Source of the DNA: Olivibacter domesticus
GTDB lineage: Bacteria > Bacteroidota > Bacteroidia > Sphingobacteriales > Sphingobacteriaceae
Assembly: GCF_900109575.1 (NCBI RefSeq)
Contig: NZ_FOAF01000002.1
Span: 186,001 to 250,000 of the forward strand
Length of the DNA: 64,000 nt
Direction: 5' to 3'
The translations under genes and the position numbers were made by a program. Every line of letters begins with the position of its first letter. Position 1 is the stretch's first letter. Under the pieces are notes generated by a model. That model had not been told where the DNA came from. It saw only the letters and a program-made list of their open reading frames with translations, and ran no database searches. Positions 9,685-19,410 of this stretch are shown in pieces.

Positions 9685-11469
9685 TCAGTCTAAATAAGAT
9701 CCTTGTCTGACCAGCAGCGCCCTGTACTTGTTAAATATAGCAGATTTAGAAACAAATCCCATGTATCTATCATTAGCATCCAACACTGGTAAGATCCAAA
9801 TATCTTCCCGATCCATTTTTCTCATAACGTCATACATGTTGGCATCCATACGTACAACATCCAGGGGTGCCTGTGCTAATTCTTTCATAGTTTTGTCGGC
9901 AATTTCTTCTCCCATCAAAATACTAAAGAGGCGCTCGCTATATATTAGCCCCAATAATTTGAGTTCTTTGTCTACAACTGGAAAAATATTCCGTTTAGTA
10001 TGTATGATGTCTGATCTACGGTCATTTGGTTTTTCATCCGGTCCGAGTATAGTAAAATTGGTTTCCAGTACGTACCGCAACTTCATCATTCGTAAAACGG
10101 TCTTATCTTTATCCTCATGTGAAAGCCAATCACCATGAGCAGCAAGATTTTTGGTATAGATTGAATATTTAACTGTTGCACGATTTATAAAATAAGAGAT
10201 CGCTGAAACAATCATAAGCGGTACCATTAATGTGTAACCACCGGTAATTTCTGCAATAAGAAATATGGCTGTTAACGGAGCATGCATAATACCGCTTAGC
10301 GCTGCAGCCATTCCTGCTACGATAAAGTTGGCTTCTGCAAGATAGGTTATACCAGTCAAATTAATGCCATGAGCAAACACAAAACCCAATAGCCCACCCA
10401 TAACTAAGCTAGGACCAAAAGTTCCACCATTCCCCCCACTGTTAAGCGTAATAAGCGTTGCGAAGGACTTCGCAAATATTGTTATAACCCCATAAATAAC
10501 AACAATAAAGCCTACATGTTTATAGTCGGAGAAAATACTATTTGCCAATAAAGAATTTGACTTGCCCAGCAATAACTGTTGAATGGCAATATAGCCTTCT
10601 CCGTATAGTGCTGGAAAAACAAATATAAGAACCCCTAAACTTAAACCGCCTAGCCAGATTTTGTGATAAGGGTTTTTTACTTTTGAAAACCAGCTTTTCA
10701 CCCAACCATCTACTTTGGTAAAGTAAATGGAAAAAAGTCCCACCAATCCGCCCAGAATTATATAAAAGAATAATGCCGATAAAACCCACTCGTCCGAAAC
10801 CAAATAAAAAAGTGGTTCACTATACAATACTTTAGATACCACAGAAGCGGTAGCTGCGGCCATCAGCAGGGGTATAAAGGCCGGTATCGAAAACTCAGGC
10901 AACAGTATCTCGATAGCGAAAACCATACCTGCCACCGGACTATTGAAGGCTCCAGCAATACCAGCTGCTGCACCACAAGCTAATAACATGGTTACCTCCC
11001 TATAGTTAAGCCCAAAAAAACGTGCGATATTCGAACCAATGGCCGAACCACTATAAGCAATTGGTGCCTCGAGTCCCGCTGAACCGCCAAATCCTACAGT
11101 AAGAGCAGATGTAATAATCTGCGAATAGACATTATGAGATTCTATTCTGCTTGACTTTCTCGAAATAGCATATAATATAGGTGTAATTCCGTGCTCAAAT
11201 TTCCCTTTACGAATAAATCGGCGCACATAAATGACGGTTAGTAATATACCTACCAATGGGAAAAAAAAATACAAAAAATATTTGTACTCAGATTGCACAT
11301 CATTTTGCAAAAAAGCAGCGATTCCGTGCGTTAGTGCCTTTAAACCAGCAGCTGCCAGACCACCTATTAACCCTACCACTACCGCTAGAATCACCAAAAA
11401 ATTCCTATTCGAAATCTTTTGTATACGCCATTGGTTTATCTTATAGATAATGCCTTTTTTTTTCTCCAA
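9685..11469 (-). CDS. ClC family chloride channel/transporter with C-terminal CBS pair
   Basis: A 594-residue protein. Residues about 25-440 form the ClC membrane core, with the three ion-pathway motifs: GSAGLEAP (containing the gating glutamate), AGAFNSPVAGMVFAIE, and GGNGGTFGPSLVMGG. Residues about 470-590 hold two CBS domains (ILGPDEKPNDRRSDI onward; DVVRMDANMYDVMRKMDRED), likely an adenine-nucleotide sensor. Retention of the gating glutamate allows either a channel or a Cl-/H+ exchanger. The start is TTG at 11469: an in-frame stop lies five codons upstream, no in-frame ATG lies before the first helix, and an AGGAAAG Shine-Dalgarno-like string stands just upstream. It stands alone and is divergent from the cysteine desulfurase gene. 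Confidence 0.9.
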   Translation of the reverse strand: MEKKKGIIYKINQWRIQKISNRNFLVILAVVVGLIGGLAAAGLKALTHGIAAFLQNDVQSEYKYFLYFFFPLVGILLTVIYVRRFIRKGKFEHGITPILYAISRKSSRIESHNVYSQIITSALTVGFGGSAGLEAPIAYSGSAIGSNIARFFGLNYREVTMLLACGAAAGIAGAFNSPVAGMVFAIEILLPEFSIPAFIPLLMAAATASVVSKVLYSEPLFYLVSDEWVLSALFFYIILGGLVGLFSIYFTKVDGWVKSWFSKVKNPYHKIWLGGLSLGVLIFVFPALYGEGYIAIQQLLLGKSNSLLANSIFSDYKHVGFIVVIYGVITIFAKSFATLITLNSGGNGGTFGPSLVMGGLLGFVFAHGINLTGITYLAEANFIVAGMAAALSGIMHAPLTAIFLIAEITGGYTLMVPLMIVSAISYFINRATVKYSIYTKNLAAHGDWLSHEDKDKTVLRMMKLRYVLETNFTILGPDEKPNDRRSDIIHTKRNIFPVVDKELKLLGLIYSERLFSILMGEEIADKTMKELAQAPLDVVRMDANMYDVMRKMDREDIWILPVLDANDRYMGFVSKSAIFNKYRALLVRQGSYLD

Positions 11470-11852
11470 AACTTTCCTATTTTAACGTTATTATTCGAAG
11501 GTATGATCTTAAATAAATACTCTAAAAAAACAATTACAAGATACATAAATCCCTCATACCCTTCAAACTAATCTTGGTTAAACAAAGGAAATATCCAACA
11601 AAAGCATAAAATTATATTAGCATGAGGAGTTTAAATTTCGTGCAAACCTACCATAAAAATCAATGACAAACAAACGTTTCAAATTGTTTAACTTTGTAAT
11701 ATAACAAGATATATGTACCGGTTAAATGGCCGATTTTTAAAGCATATGGCTGTAGTCAACGTGTCGTTTAATTTACGATCAGTAAATACTTATATACTTT
11801 CGAGCGATATTAAATCTCGATTAAGTGCATATACTTTTAGTTATTAAATCTT
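11470..11852. other. Divergent intergenic region between clc and cysteine desulfurase genes
   Basis: 383 bases, AT-rich, holding promoters for both flanking genes. On the plus strand TAACTTTG at 11689-11696 fits the -7 consensus but lacks a -33 partner and would leave a 157-base leader for the desulfurase gene. No RNA gene or conserved small ORF was recognised. Confidence 0.5.
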
Positions 11853-13049
11853 ATGCAAAATACAGATCAAAGCATTATATATCTCGACCATTGCGCTACT
11901 ACCCCTGTAGACTCGATGGTGTTAGACACTATGTTACCTTATTTTAAAGATTATTATGGCAATGCTTCAAGTATACACCATAAATTGGGCCGTAAGGCGG
12001 CAGAAGCCATTGAGATTGCCCGTAATCAAGTAGCTAAACTTTTGCATGCTTCTACAAAAGAAATCATATTCACGTCCGGAGCAACTGAAGCCATTAACCA
12101 AGCGTTAAGCGGTATTTTCTTGCACTATCAACAGATTGGCAAACACATTATAACCTGCGAGACAGAACATCCAGCAGTTTTAGATACTTGTAATTATTTA
12201 AGTAGAAAAGGAGCAGATATACAAAAATTGCCGGTTGACCAAAAAGGAAATATTTCTTTGAATGATTTGCAACAGGCTATTAGACAGGATACCATTTTGA
12301 TTTGTTTTATGTTTGCAAACAATGAAACGGGTGTAATACATCCTATAGACCAAATTGGTGAAATAGCGAAAGAACATAATGTATTATTCTTTTGCGACGC
12401 CACTCAGGCAGTTGGAAAAATCCCTGTTAATGTAAAAACTCAGCATATTGATGTTTTAGCCCTAAGTGCTCACAAAATATACGGTCCAAAGGGTGTAGGT
12501 GCTTTATTTATTAAACGACGAAGTGCTCCTATACAGATTGGAAGCTTACTACAGGGGGGAAAACAGGAAAATAATTTACGGGCAGGGACATTAAATGTTC
12601 CTGGTATTGTAGGTTTAGGAGCTGCAGCCTCTCTTGCAATGGAAATGGAAAACCAAGAAATTTCGAGGGTCAGTAAATTGCGAGATTATCTTGAAAATTC
12701 TCTACTACAAATACCTGAAACTTTTTTGAATGGAGATGCATTAAATCGCCTACCGCATGTGTCAAATATTTGCTTTCAATATGTAAAAAGTACTGAAATA
12801 ATGGCAAATCTTCCGCAATTAGCTTTGTCTGCCGGCTCAGCCTGCGCAAGTGGCAGTCTAGAGCCTTCACATGTATTAACCGCTATGGGATTGAATAAAG
12901 AAAAAGCTGAAAGTTCCATTAGATTTAGTCTCGGGTATTCAACAACTGAAGACCAAATCAATCAAACAATCGAACTTATTATAAACGCCATTGGAGATAT
13001 TAGAAATAATTCACCGTTATGGCAATTACATAAGGCAGGGGTACATTAA
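11853..13049 (+). CDS. Cysteine desulfurase (NifS/IscS family)
   Basis: A 398-residue class V PLP enzyme that removes sulfur from L-cysteine as a persulfide for Fe-S clusters and thio-modifications. Visible features are the start YLDHCATTPVD, TEHPAVLDTC, the PLP lysine K208 in SAHKIYGPKGVGALF, and the persulfide cysteine C331 in SAGSACASGSLEPSHVL. The flexible-loop form around C331 and the overall length place it with IscS/NifS group I rather than SufS. The gene ends 16 bases from the end of the A-type carrier gene on the opposite strand, a convergent pair with a shared pathway. No iscU or suf genes are in the window, so this may be a housekeeping tRNA-thiolation/Fe-S donor. Confidence 0.9.
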   Translation: MQNTDQSIIYLDHCATTPVDSMVLDTMLPYFKDYYGNASSIHHKLGRKAAEAIEIARNQVAKLLHASTKEIIFTSGATEAINQALSGIFLHYQQIGKHIITCETEHPAVLDTCNYLSRKGADIQKLPVDQKGNISLNDLQQAIRQDTILICFMFANNETGVIHPIDQIGEIAKEHNVLFFCDATQAVGKIPVNVKTQHIDVLALSAHKIYGPKGVGALFIKRRSAPIQIGSLLQGGKQENNLRAGTLNVPGIVGLGAAASLAMEMENQEISRVSKLRDYLENSLLQIPETFLNGDALNRLPHVSNICFQYVKSTEIMANLPQLALSAGSACASGSLEPSHVLTAMGLNKEKAESSIRFSLGYSTTEDQINQTIELIINAIGDIRNNSPLWQLHKAGVH

Positions 13050-13065
13050 TACCTTATGCTTAATT

Positions 13066-13392
13066 CTATACAGAAAAACTTTCGCCGCAAGCACAGGTGC
13101 GTGAAGCATTGGGATTAATAAAATTAAAACCCTTTCCTGTTAAGCCATCACTATAATCCAACTTAGTACCTGCCAAATAAAGGAAAGATTTGATATCCAA
13201 CACAACCTTGACACCATTATCTTCAAAAGCCTGATCGCCTGATCTTTCTTGATTATCAAAATCAAGTTTGTAGGTTAAACCAGAGCATCCGCCGCTTTCA
13301 ACAGCAACACGCACAAAATAAGTAGCATCATATTTTTCCGACTGTAGAATCTCGGTAATTCTGCCTTTTGCTTTTTCAGTAACCGTTATCAT
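13066..13392 (-). CDS. HesB/IscA/ErpA family iron-sulfur cluster carrier
   Basis: A 108-residue A-type carrier with the three conserved cluster-ligand cysteines C36 (ESGGCSGL), C100 and C102 (SRTCACGESF). These proteins receive [4Fe-4S] or [2Fe-2S] clusters from a scaffold and pass them to apo-enzymes. The start chosen is ATG at 13392. A GTG three codons upstream is in frame, but it includes the last base of the -7 box (13401-13408), so it would not be in the transcript. The predicted leader is only a few bases. It converges on the cysteine desulfurase gene. Confidence 0.92.
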   Translation of the reverse strand: MITVTEKAKGRITEILQSEKYDATYFVRVAVESGGCSGLTYKLDFDNQERSGDQAFEDNGVKVVLDIKSFLYLAGTKLDYSDGLTGKGFNFINPNASRTCACGESFSV

Positions 13393-13400
13393 AATATACA

Positions 13401-13433
13401 CAAAATTATTTCATCAAATATCGTTAATCCAAA
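13401..13433 (-). promoter_or_regulatory. Promoter of the iscA/erpA-like gene
   Basis: Minus strand TTTG (13430-13433), 21-base spacer, TAATTTTG (13401-13408). The -7 box ends 8 bases before the ATG, predicting a leaderless or nearly leaderless mRNA, and it decides the start of the gene. Confidence 0.55.
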
Positions 13434-13522
13434 CATAAAAAGAAAATATTCGGTTGAAACGGCTCAAGAATATGACAAGGGTTAGACTTATATGGACAAC
13501 TAGTAAACACTACGAAAGTCTT

Positions 13523-13530
13523 TATTTTTG
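13523..13530 (+). promoter_or_regulatory. Possible -7 box of the S9 peptidase gene
   Basis: TATTTTTG on the plus strand, about 70 bases before the ATG at 13600. There is no -33 TTG at the right distance, so support is weak. Confidence 0.3.
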
Positions 13531-13599
13531 TAAAATAATGGTGATTAACCAACAAAGCTTTTATATTTTTCAGATATTTAGCGGCTAAATCAATCCAAT

Positions 13600-16419
13600 A
13601 TGATGTGTAGAATATCCGTCGTAATAATTTTCAATCTACTCTTGATCGAGGTATTTGCTCAAAAAAAACCATTGGACCATAGTGTCTACGATAATTGGCA
13701 AAGTATAAAATTTGCCAAGGTAAGTGATGACGCGCAATTTGTATTGTACAGCGTTACACCGCAAGAGGGTGATGCATTATTTACTATTAATACTGCCAAC
13801 GGAGAAACAATTTGCAGTATACCACGTGGTGAGAATGGTGTGTTTACGAACAACGCTCAGTATGCCATAGTAACTATTAAACCACCATTTGCAGCTGTGC
13901 GGCAGGCCAAAATAAAAAAGAAGAAAGTAGATGAAATGCCTAAGGATTCCCTCGCAATAATTTCTTTAACTACTAAAAATATTCAAAAATTTGCAAATAT
14001 TAAATCCTTTAAGCTAGCCGATGAGTCATCAGACTATCTTGCCTTTTTAGAAGAAAAACTTCCTTTAAAAACAGATAGCACTGACAAAAACAGTAAAAAT
14101 AAAGGTGAAAAAATTGAACATCCCGGGACACTGCACTTACGTAATCTAACTACAGGCACTGAGGATGTATTTGAAAATGTAAATGACTATTACTTTGATA
14201 ACTCGGGTAATCTATTAGCCCTTGTTCGTAATGGCAAAAACCAAAAAGAAAACAAGTTAGAGAATGCAGGCCTTTTTTTATATTCAATTAAAGACAAGCA
14301 GCTTAAAAAAATAAGTAATGGTCGCGGAAGTTATAGTAAAGTAGCTTTTGACGTTTTAGGACATCAACTTGCCTTCACTGCAGAAAAAAATGCAGAGAAG
14401 GCATTACAAAAGCCTTATAGCCTTTATTATTATACTCCGCAACAGGATAGTGCTAAAATTATAGCCAACGTAAGTAGTGCAGGTATGCCAAACAATTGGA
14501 ATGTTAGCGGAGATGGAGATTTACGCTTCAGTAGAAATGGCGATAAACTTTTTTTTGGCATAGCGCCAATTCCCCCTGTGCAAGACACTACAATCGTTGA
14601 TTTTGAAGTAGCTAATGTAGATATATGGAATTGGAAAGATGATTACCTACAACCTCAACAGTTAGTAAATCTTAAAAAGGATCTAGCTAAAAGCTATCTA
14701 AGTGTAATCTATCCAAAAAGAAATCATACGATTATCCCATTAGCTTCTCAAGAAGTTCCTGATGTTGAGTTAACTGATGAGGCAGATAATGTATATACGC
14801 TAGGTAGCTCTAACGTAGGAAAGAGGATTTCGTCCCAATGGGAGGGCGGAACGCGACAAGATTTCTATTTAATATCCACTGTAGATGGAAGTAAAAAGAA
14901 AATAGCTGAAAACGTTTATGCCCGTGCATCAATTTCGCCCTTAGGAAATTTCGTGATATGGTATGATATGGCAACCCAACAATGGAATTGCTATGATGTC
15001 AACCTGAGTAGGTCAAAAATATTGAATATCGACTTGCCTGTGAGTTTTGCCGATGAAGATAATGACTCGCCTACATTCCCTTCTGCATACGGTATTGCAG
15101 GATGGACAGATGATGACATGGAAGTCCTTATCTATGACAAATATGATATCTGGAGTTTTGACACCAAGAACGATGACAGGCGTCTTTTAACGAATGGGGC
15201 TGGTAGAAGCAGTAAAATAACATTCAGATATGAAGATATTATACCAAAAATAGATGCCAAGAAAAACTATAAATCAGTTATCATCAATATAAAGGAATCA
15301 TTTTTGGTAAGTGCTTTCAATCATATTAATAAAGAAAATGGTTGGTATCAAACGAATCCGCGTAACAAAAAAGATCCGAAGGAAATTGTCATGGGACCTT
15401 ATACTTATAAAGATGTAAAGGCAAGTGCAAATGATAAACTAAAAATTTATACTAAAGAAAATTACAAGGAATCTCCAGATTTATACATGTCAGACGGATT
15501 CGACAAAGAGACAAAATTAAGTGCTATTAATCCACAACAACAACAATATAATTGGGGTACGGCAGAATTGGTCAAATGGACAACCCCTGCTGGTTATGAA
15601 GCTACAGGCATTCTCTATAAACCAGAAGATTTTAGCGAATCTAAAAAATATCCAATGATCACTTATTTTTACGAAAAGTTGTCGGATGGCTTAAACACTT
15701 ACATCCCTCCTGCTCCTACTCCTTCTCGTTTAAACATAAGTTATTTCGTCAGTAATGGTTATTTGGTATTTGCTCCCGACATTAGCTATGAGATTGGTCA
15801 TCCAGGAAAATCTGCAGAAGAATACATTAACTCGGGAGTAAAAGAACTCGCCAAATTCTCATGGGTAGACGAAAAGCACCTTGGAATACAAGGACAAAGT
15901 TGGGGAGGTTATCAAGTGGCCCATTTAATTACGCGTACGGATATGTATGCAGCCGCTTGGGCTGGTGCTCCCGTTGTGAATATGACATCTGCTTACGGGG
16001 GAATCCGTTGGGCAACTGGACTTAATAGACAATTTCAATACGAAAAGACGCAAAGTCGTATAGGTAAAGATCTATGGGAGGGATATGATCTTTACATTGA
16101 AAACTCACCGCTGTTTCATTTAAAAACGGTTAAAACCCCAGTAGTAATCATGGCTAATGATAATGATGGCGCAGTACCTTGGTACCAAGGGATTGAAATG
16201 TTTACAGCTCTACGTAGACTCGGTAAGCCAGCATGGATGCTAAATTATAACGGAGAAGAACATAATCTTGTAAAGAGGCAGAACAGAAAAGACATACAAA
16301 TCAGGGAACAACAATTCTTTGACCATTTTTTAAAAAATAAACCGGCACCAGTTTGGCTTGAAAAAGGAGTACCAGCCACTTTAAAGGGAATTAACTGGGG
16401 ATTTGATCTTGTAAATTAA
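13600..16419 (+). CDS. S9 family serine peptidase (prolyl oligopeptidase type), secreted
   Basis: A 939-residue protein with a signal peptide (MMCRISVVIIFNLLLIEVFA, cut before Q). A long region of WD/beta-propeller-like repeats (about 30-640) precedes an alpha/beta-hydrolase domain with the S9 catalytic triad: S767 in GQSWGGY, D856 in NDNDGAVPW and H888 in GEEHNL. It should act in the periplasm as an oligopeptidase or dipeptidyl-peptidase, with the propeller restricting access to small peptides. The length (over 900) matches a Bacteroidetes group of S9 proteins distinct from classical DPP IV; no Glu-Glu dipeptide motif for DPP IV specificity was identified, so substrate specificity is open. 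It is a single-gene unit ended by a hairpin shared with the convergent pckA. Confidence 0.85.
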   Translation: MMCRISVVIIFNLLLIEVFAQKKPLDHSVYDNWQSIKFAKVSDDAQFVLYSVTPQEGDALFTINTANGETICSIPRGENGVFTNNAQYAIVTIKPPFAAVRQAKIKKKKVDEMPKDSLAIISLTTKNIQKFANIKSFKLADESSDYLAFLEEKLPLKTDSTDKNSKNKGEKIEHPGTLHLRNLTTGTEDVFENVNDYYFDNSGNLLALVRNGKNQKENKLENAGLFLYSIKDKQLKKISNGRGSYSKVAFDVLGHQLAFTAEKNAEKALQKPYSLYYYTPQQDSAKIIANVSSAGMPNNWNVSGDGDLRFSRNGDKLFFGIAPIPPVQDTTIVDFEVANVDIWNWKDDYLQPQQLVNLKKDLAKSYLSVIYPKRNHTIIPLASQEVPDVELTDEADNVYTLGSSNVGKRISSQWEGGTRQDFYLISTVDGSKKKIAENVYARASISPLGNFVIWYDMATQQWNCYDVNLSRSKILNIDLPVSFADEDNDSPTFPSAYGIAGWTDDDMEVLIYDKYDIWSFDTKNDDRRLLTNGAGRSSKITFRYEDIIPKIDAKKNYKSVIINIKESFLVSAFNHINKENGWYQTNPRNKKDPKEIVMGPYTYKDVKASANDKLKIYTKENYKESPDLYMSDGFDKETKLSAINPQQQQYNWGTAELVKWTTPAGYEATGILYKPEDFSESKKYPMITYFYEKLSDGLNTYIPPAPTPSRLNISYFVSNGYLVFAPDISYEIGHPGKSAEEYINSGVKELAKFSWVDEKHLGIQGQSWGGYQVAHLITRTDMYAAAWAGAPVVNMTSAYGGIRWATGLNRQFQYEKTQSRIGKDLWEGYDLYIENSPLFHLKTVKTPVVIMANDNDGAVPWYQGIEMFTALRRLGKPAWMLNYNGEEHNLVKRQNRKDIQIREQQFFDHFLKNKPAPVWLEKGVPATLKGINWGFDLVN

Positions 16420-16501
16420 AAAGGGCTGTATCAATAATTAAATCATAATTCGTAAACAGAATTTACCTTCAAACAGCCTCTTGAAATAGTAAAACAGCAA
16501 C

Positions 16502-16540
16502 AAAAAACGGCAATTTTCAATTTGAGAATTGCCGTTTTTT
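16502..16540. terminator. Bidirectional terminator between S9 peptidase and pckA genes
   Basis: A 17-bp stem with one G-T pair, AAAAAACGGCAATTTTC pairing with GAGAATTGCCGTTTTTT, and a five-base loop. The A run on one side and T run on the other make it work in both directions between convergent genes. Confidence 0.85.
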
Positions 16541-16595
16541 ATTAGGCTGAATACCGCCATAAAATATTATTTGACGACGTTGAGCTTAGACTGAA

Positions 16596-18218
16596 TTATG
16601 ATACAACACCTTTTCTATAATCTATTTTCTTCGGAGCTGCTGCCATAACTTCAGCACTCACGCCTTTTTCATATTGTTTGAAATTCGCTACGAAAGCTTC
16701 CGCTAACTTGTTCGCTTGGATAAAATACGCGTCTTTATCTTCCCAACTATCCCGTGGACTTAATACTTCGCTTGGAACTCCGGGACAGATAGTAGGATAC
16801 GACAATCCAAATATTAAATGTTTTTGGTACATTACCTGATCAAGATCGCCTTCGAGTGCTGCTTTAATCAAGTTACGCGTATAATGAAGGCTTATACGTT
16901 TTCCCACACCGTATGCACCCCCAATCCACCCTGTATTTACCAGCCAAACCTTTGCAGCGTGGTCCTGTAGCTTTTCTCCCAGTATTGCAGCATACTTGCC
17001 TGGACGTAAGGGCAAAAAGGCTTTACCAAAGCAGGCTGAAAATGTAGCTACCGGTTCATTTACACCGGCTTCCGTACCGGCAACTTTAGCCGTATACCCA
17101 GATATAAAATGATACATCGCTTGCTCTACTGTCAATTTAGATATAGGTGGCAAAACACCAAATGCATCGGCTGTTAGAAAAAAAATATGCTGCGGATGCA
17201 ATGCTACTGCTGGCTCTAAAGCGCCTTCGATAAAACTAGCCGGGTAGGCCGCTCGAGTATTTTCGGTCTTACTAATATTATTGTAATCAGGTATACGAGT
17301 TCCTTCCAGCAAACAGATATTTTCCAACAATGTTCCGAACTTAATAGCATTGAAAATTTGAGGTTCTTGCTTAGCTTCTAAACCAACACACTTTGCATAA
17401 CACCCTCCTTCGAAGTTAAAAATTCCATTATGGTCCCATCCATGTTCGTCATCACCAACCAACATTCGTTGTTCGTCCGCTGAAAGCGTTGTTTTGCCTG
17501 TGCCCGATAAACCAAAAAACAAGGCCGTATCTCCTCTCTTTTTACCTACATTAGCTGAGCAATGCATAGATAAAACTCCTTTTTCTTTTGGCAAAATATA
17601 ATTTAACACGGAAAAAATGCTTTTTTTTATCTCACCGGTATATCCTGTTCCACCGATCAAAACCGTTTTTTCTACAAAGTTGATGATTACAAAATTTGGA
17701 TTGTTAACACCATCAGTAGTTGGATTCGCCTCAAAACTCGGAATTGCTATTATGGTCCAATCAATTGATAAAAACCTTTCATTATTATTTGGTCTTAGAA
17801 AGAGGTTATTAGCAAAAATATTCTGATAAGCAGATTCGGTAATTACTTTTAGTGTTAAACGATGTCTTTCATCGGCACAAACGTATCCATCGCGGATATA
17901 GAGATTAATCTTCTCCATATACTGACACATCTTATCTAATAGCATCTTATAATATTTTACATCTAATGCTTGATTGATATCTCCCCACCAAATGGTGTTC
18001 TTTGTCTCATCATCGTAAACAATATATCGATCACGGGGTGACCTACCCGTAAATTTACCTGTATCAGCCGCTAATGCTCCATTTATTGTCAAAGAGCCTT
18101 CTCTATTGATTAAAGCATGTTCTATTAGCTCGGGAACCGACAATTGATAATACACTTTTCCCTTAGGAGAAAATTTTTGATTCCCTAGATCCAGTAGATT
18201 AGAAATAGTAGAGTTCAT
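16596..18218 (-). CDS. pckA: Phosphoenolpyruvate carboxykinase (ATP)
   Basis: A 540-residue enzyme, the same length as E. coli PckA. It converts oxaloacetate and ATP to PEP, CO2 and ADP, the entry step of gluconeogenesis. Visible motifs are the substrate-binding R59-S-P-R (GRSPRDRY), the P-loop GLSGTGKT at 236-243, the metal-binding VGDDEHGW at 254-261, and NFEGGCYAKC. The ATG at 18218 is chosen. A TTG nine codons upstream is in frame but overlaps the -7 promoter box at 18243-18250 and so cannot be transcribed from it. The gene is monocistronic and ends at a shared terminator. Confidence 0.95.
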   Translation of the reverse strand: MNSTISNLLDLGNQKFSPKGKVYYQLSVPELIEHALINREGSLTINGALAADTGKFTGRSPRDRYIVYDDETKNTIWWGDINQALDVKYYKMLLDKMCQYMEKINLYIRDGYVCADERHRLTLKVITESAYQNIFANNLFLRPNNNERFLSIDWTIIAIPSFEANPTTDGVNNPNFVIINFVEKTVLIGGTGYTGEIKKSIFSVLNYILPKEKGVLSMHCSANVGKKRGDTALFFGLSGTGKTTLSADEQRMLVGDDEHGWDHNGIFNFEGGCYAKCVGLEAKQEPQIFNAIKFGTLLENICLLEGTRIPDYNNISKTENTRAAYPASFIEGALEPAVALHPQHIFFLTADAFGVLPPISKLTVEQAMYHFISGYTAKVAGTEAGVNEPVATFSACFGKAFLPLRPGKYAAILGEKLQDHAAKVWLVNTGWIGGAYGVGKRISLHYTRNLIKAALEGDLDQVMYQKHLIFGLSYPTICPGVPSEVLSPRDSWEDKDAYFIQANKLAEAFVANFKQYEKGVSAEVMAAAPKKIDYRKGVVS

Positions 18219-18242
18219 AGATTTTATTTGTTGAATTTGGCT

Positions 18243-18275
18243 CAAAACTAAGCATTAAAGAAGGGTAAAAGCAAA
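18243..18275 (-). promoter_or_regulatory. Promoter of pckA
   Basis: Minus strand TTTG (18272-18275), 21-base spacer, TAGTTTTG (18243-18250), 24 bases before the ATG at 18218. It fixes the start downstream of the in-frame TTG. Confidence 0.55.
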
Positions 18276-18563
18276 TAAAACTCACTAATAATCAACATGT
18301 TGTACAAGATACACCACTTAAAAAACCATTATATCTAGCTAATTCATAAGCACTTATATAATATTCAAAATGGAAATATTTTTTTTATTAATCAACTAAA
18401 AAAGAAGGTATAAATCAATATAAAAATGGAAAAATAAAAAAATAAAACATAATTTATTGCTAAAAAAATAACCACAGCACAGAAATCACTTAATATACGC
18501 CAGCTATTTTATAGCCTGAAAAGTTTTATTATCTTAAGCCTCGAAGAAATACATTTTTTGCTC
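18276..18563. other. AT-rich divergent spacer between pckA and the metallo-hydrolase gene
   Basis: 288 bases of very AT-rich sequence with long A and T runs. It must hold the plus-strand promoter of the downstream gene, but no TAnnTTTG box was found there. No ORF, tRNA or strong hairpin is apparent. Confidence 0.5.
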
Positions 18564-19400
18564 ATGAAATTATACACGATAGAGGCAGGGTTTTTTAAAT
18601 TAGACGGAGGAGCCATGTTTGGCGTTGTTCCGAAGAGCATATGGCAACGTACAAATCCTGCAGACGAAAACAATCTTTGCACCTGGGCAACCCGGCTATT
18701 GTTAATCGAATCTGGTAGACGATTAATACTAATTGATACCGGGCTTGGAAATAAACAAGACACCAAATTCTTTGATCACTATCACGTCCATGGAGATAAT
18801 ATAGACGATTCTCTTGCAAGACATGGTTTTAGCAAAAATGACATTACTGATGTGCTTTTAACCCACCTCCATTTTGATCATGTTGGCGGAGCAGTTGAAA
18901 GAAAAGGAAATCATCTTGTTCCAGCATTCGAAAATGCAATTTTTTGGAGTAATCAAAAACATTGGGAATGGGCCACACACCCAAATGATAGAGAAAAAGC
19001 TTCCTTTTTGAAAGAGAATATATTCCCTCTCCAGGAAAGTGAAAAATTAAAATTTATTGAGGAAGGGACTCAAGTAACGTTTGCCGATGGGATAGCTATT
19101 CGATATGTTAATGGTCACACTAAAGCAATGATGTTACCTCAAATAACCTATAAAGGTAAAACGATATTATATATGGCTGACTTATTGCCATCTGTTGGCC
19201 ATATTCCCCTTCCATATGTGATGTCTTATGATATGTTTCCTTTAGAAACGCTAAAAGAAAAAAAGACATATCTGGAAGAGGCGCTGAACAAACAGTACAT
19301 TTTATTTCTAGAACACGATCCTATTCACGAATGCTGTACGCTCAAACAAACAGAAAAAGGAATTCGACTTGACAAAACATTCAGGCTGCAGGATATTTGA
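18564..19400 (+). CDS. Metallo-beta-lactamase fold hydrolase
   Basis: A 278-residue protein with the MBL zinc motif H101-L-H103-F-D105-H106 in LTHLHFDHVGG, plus the later ligand candidates GHTKAM (His) and MADLLPS (Asp). The overall arrangement resembles the quorum-quenching lactonase/N-acyl-homoserine lactonase-like branch of the superfamily, though many such proteins act on other esters or thioesters. The start is ATG at 18564; a TTG two codons upstream is less likely. It has no signal peptide, so it should be cytoplasmic. It converges on mrpG with only 10 bases between stop codons. The substrate is unknown. Confidence 0.8.
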   Translation: MKLYTIEAGFFKLDGGAMFGVVPKSIWQRTNPADENNLCTWATRLLLIESGRRLILIDTGLGNKQDTKFFDHYHVHGDNIDDSLARHGFSKNDITDVLLTHLHFDHVGGAVERKGNHLVPAFENAIFWSNQKHWEWATHPNDREKASFLKENIFPLQESEKLKFIEEGTQVTFADGIAIRYVNGHTKAMMLPQITYKGKTILYMADLLPSVGHIPLPYVMSYDMFPLETLKEKKTYLEEALNKQYILFLEHDPIHECCTLKQTEKGIRLDKTFRLQDI

Positions 19401-19410
19401 TAGCAACTTT

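Noticed and set aside
11080-11100. GSAGLEAP instead of GSxGxEGP in the ClC protein
   Set aside because: The gating glutamate is kept and the Gly-to-Ala change is, as far as I recall, common in this ClC subgroup, so it is not unusual.
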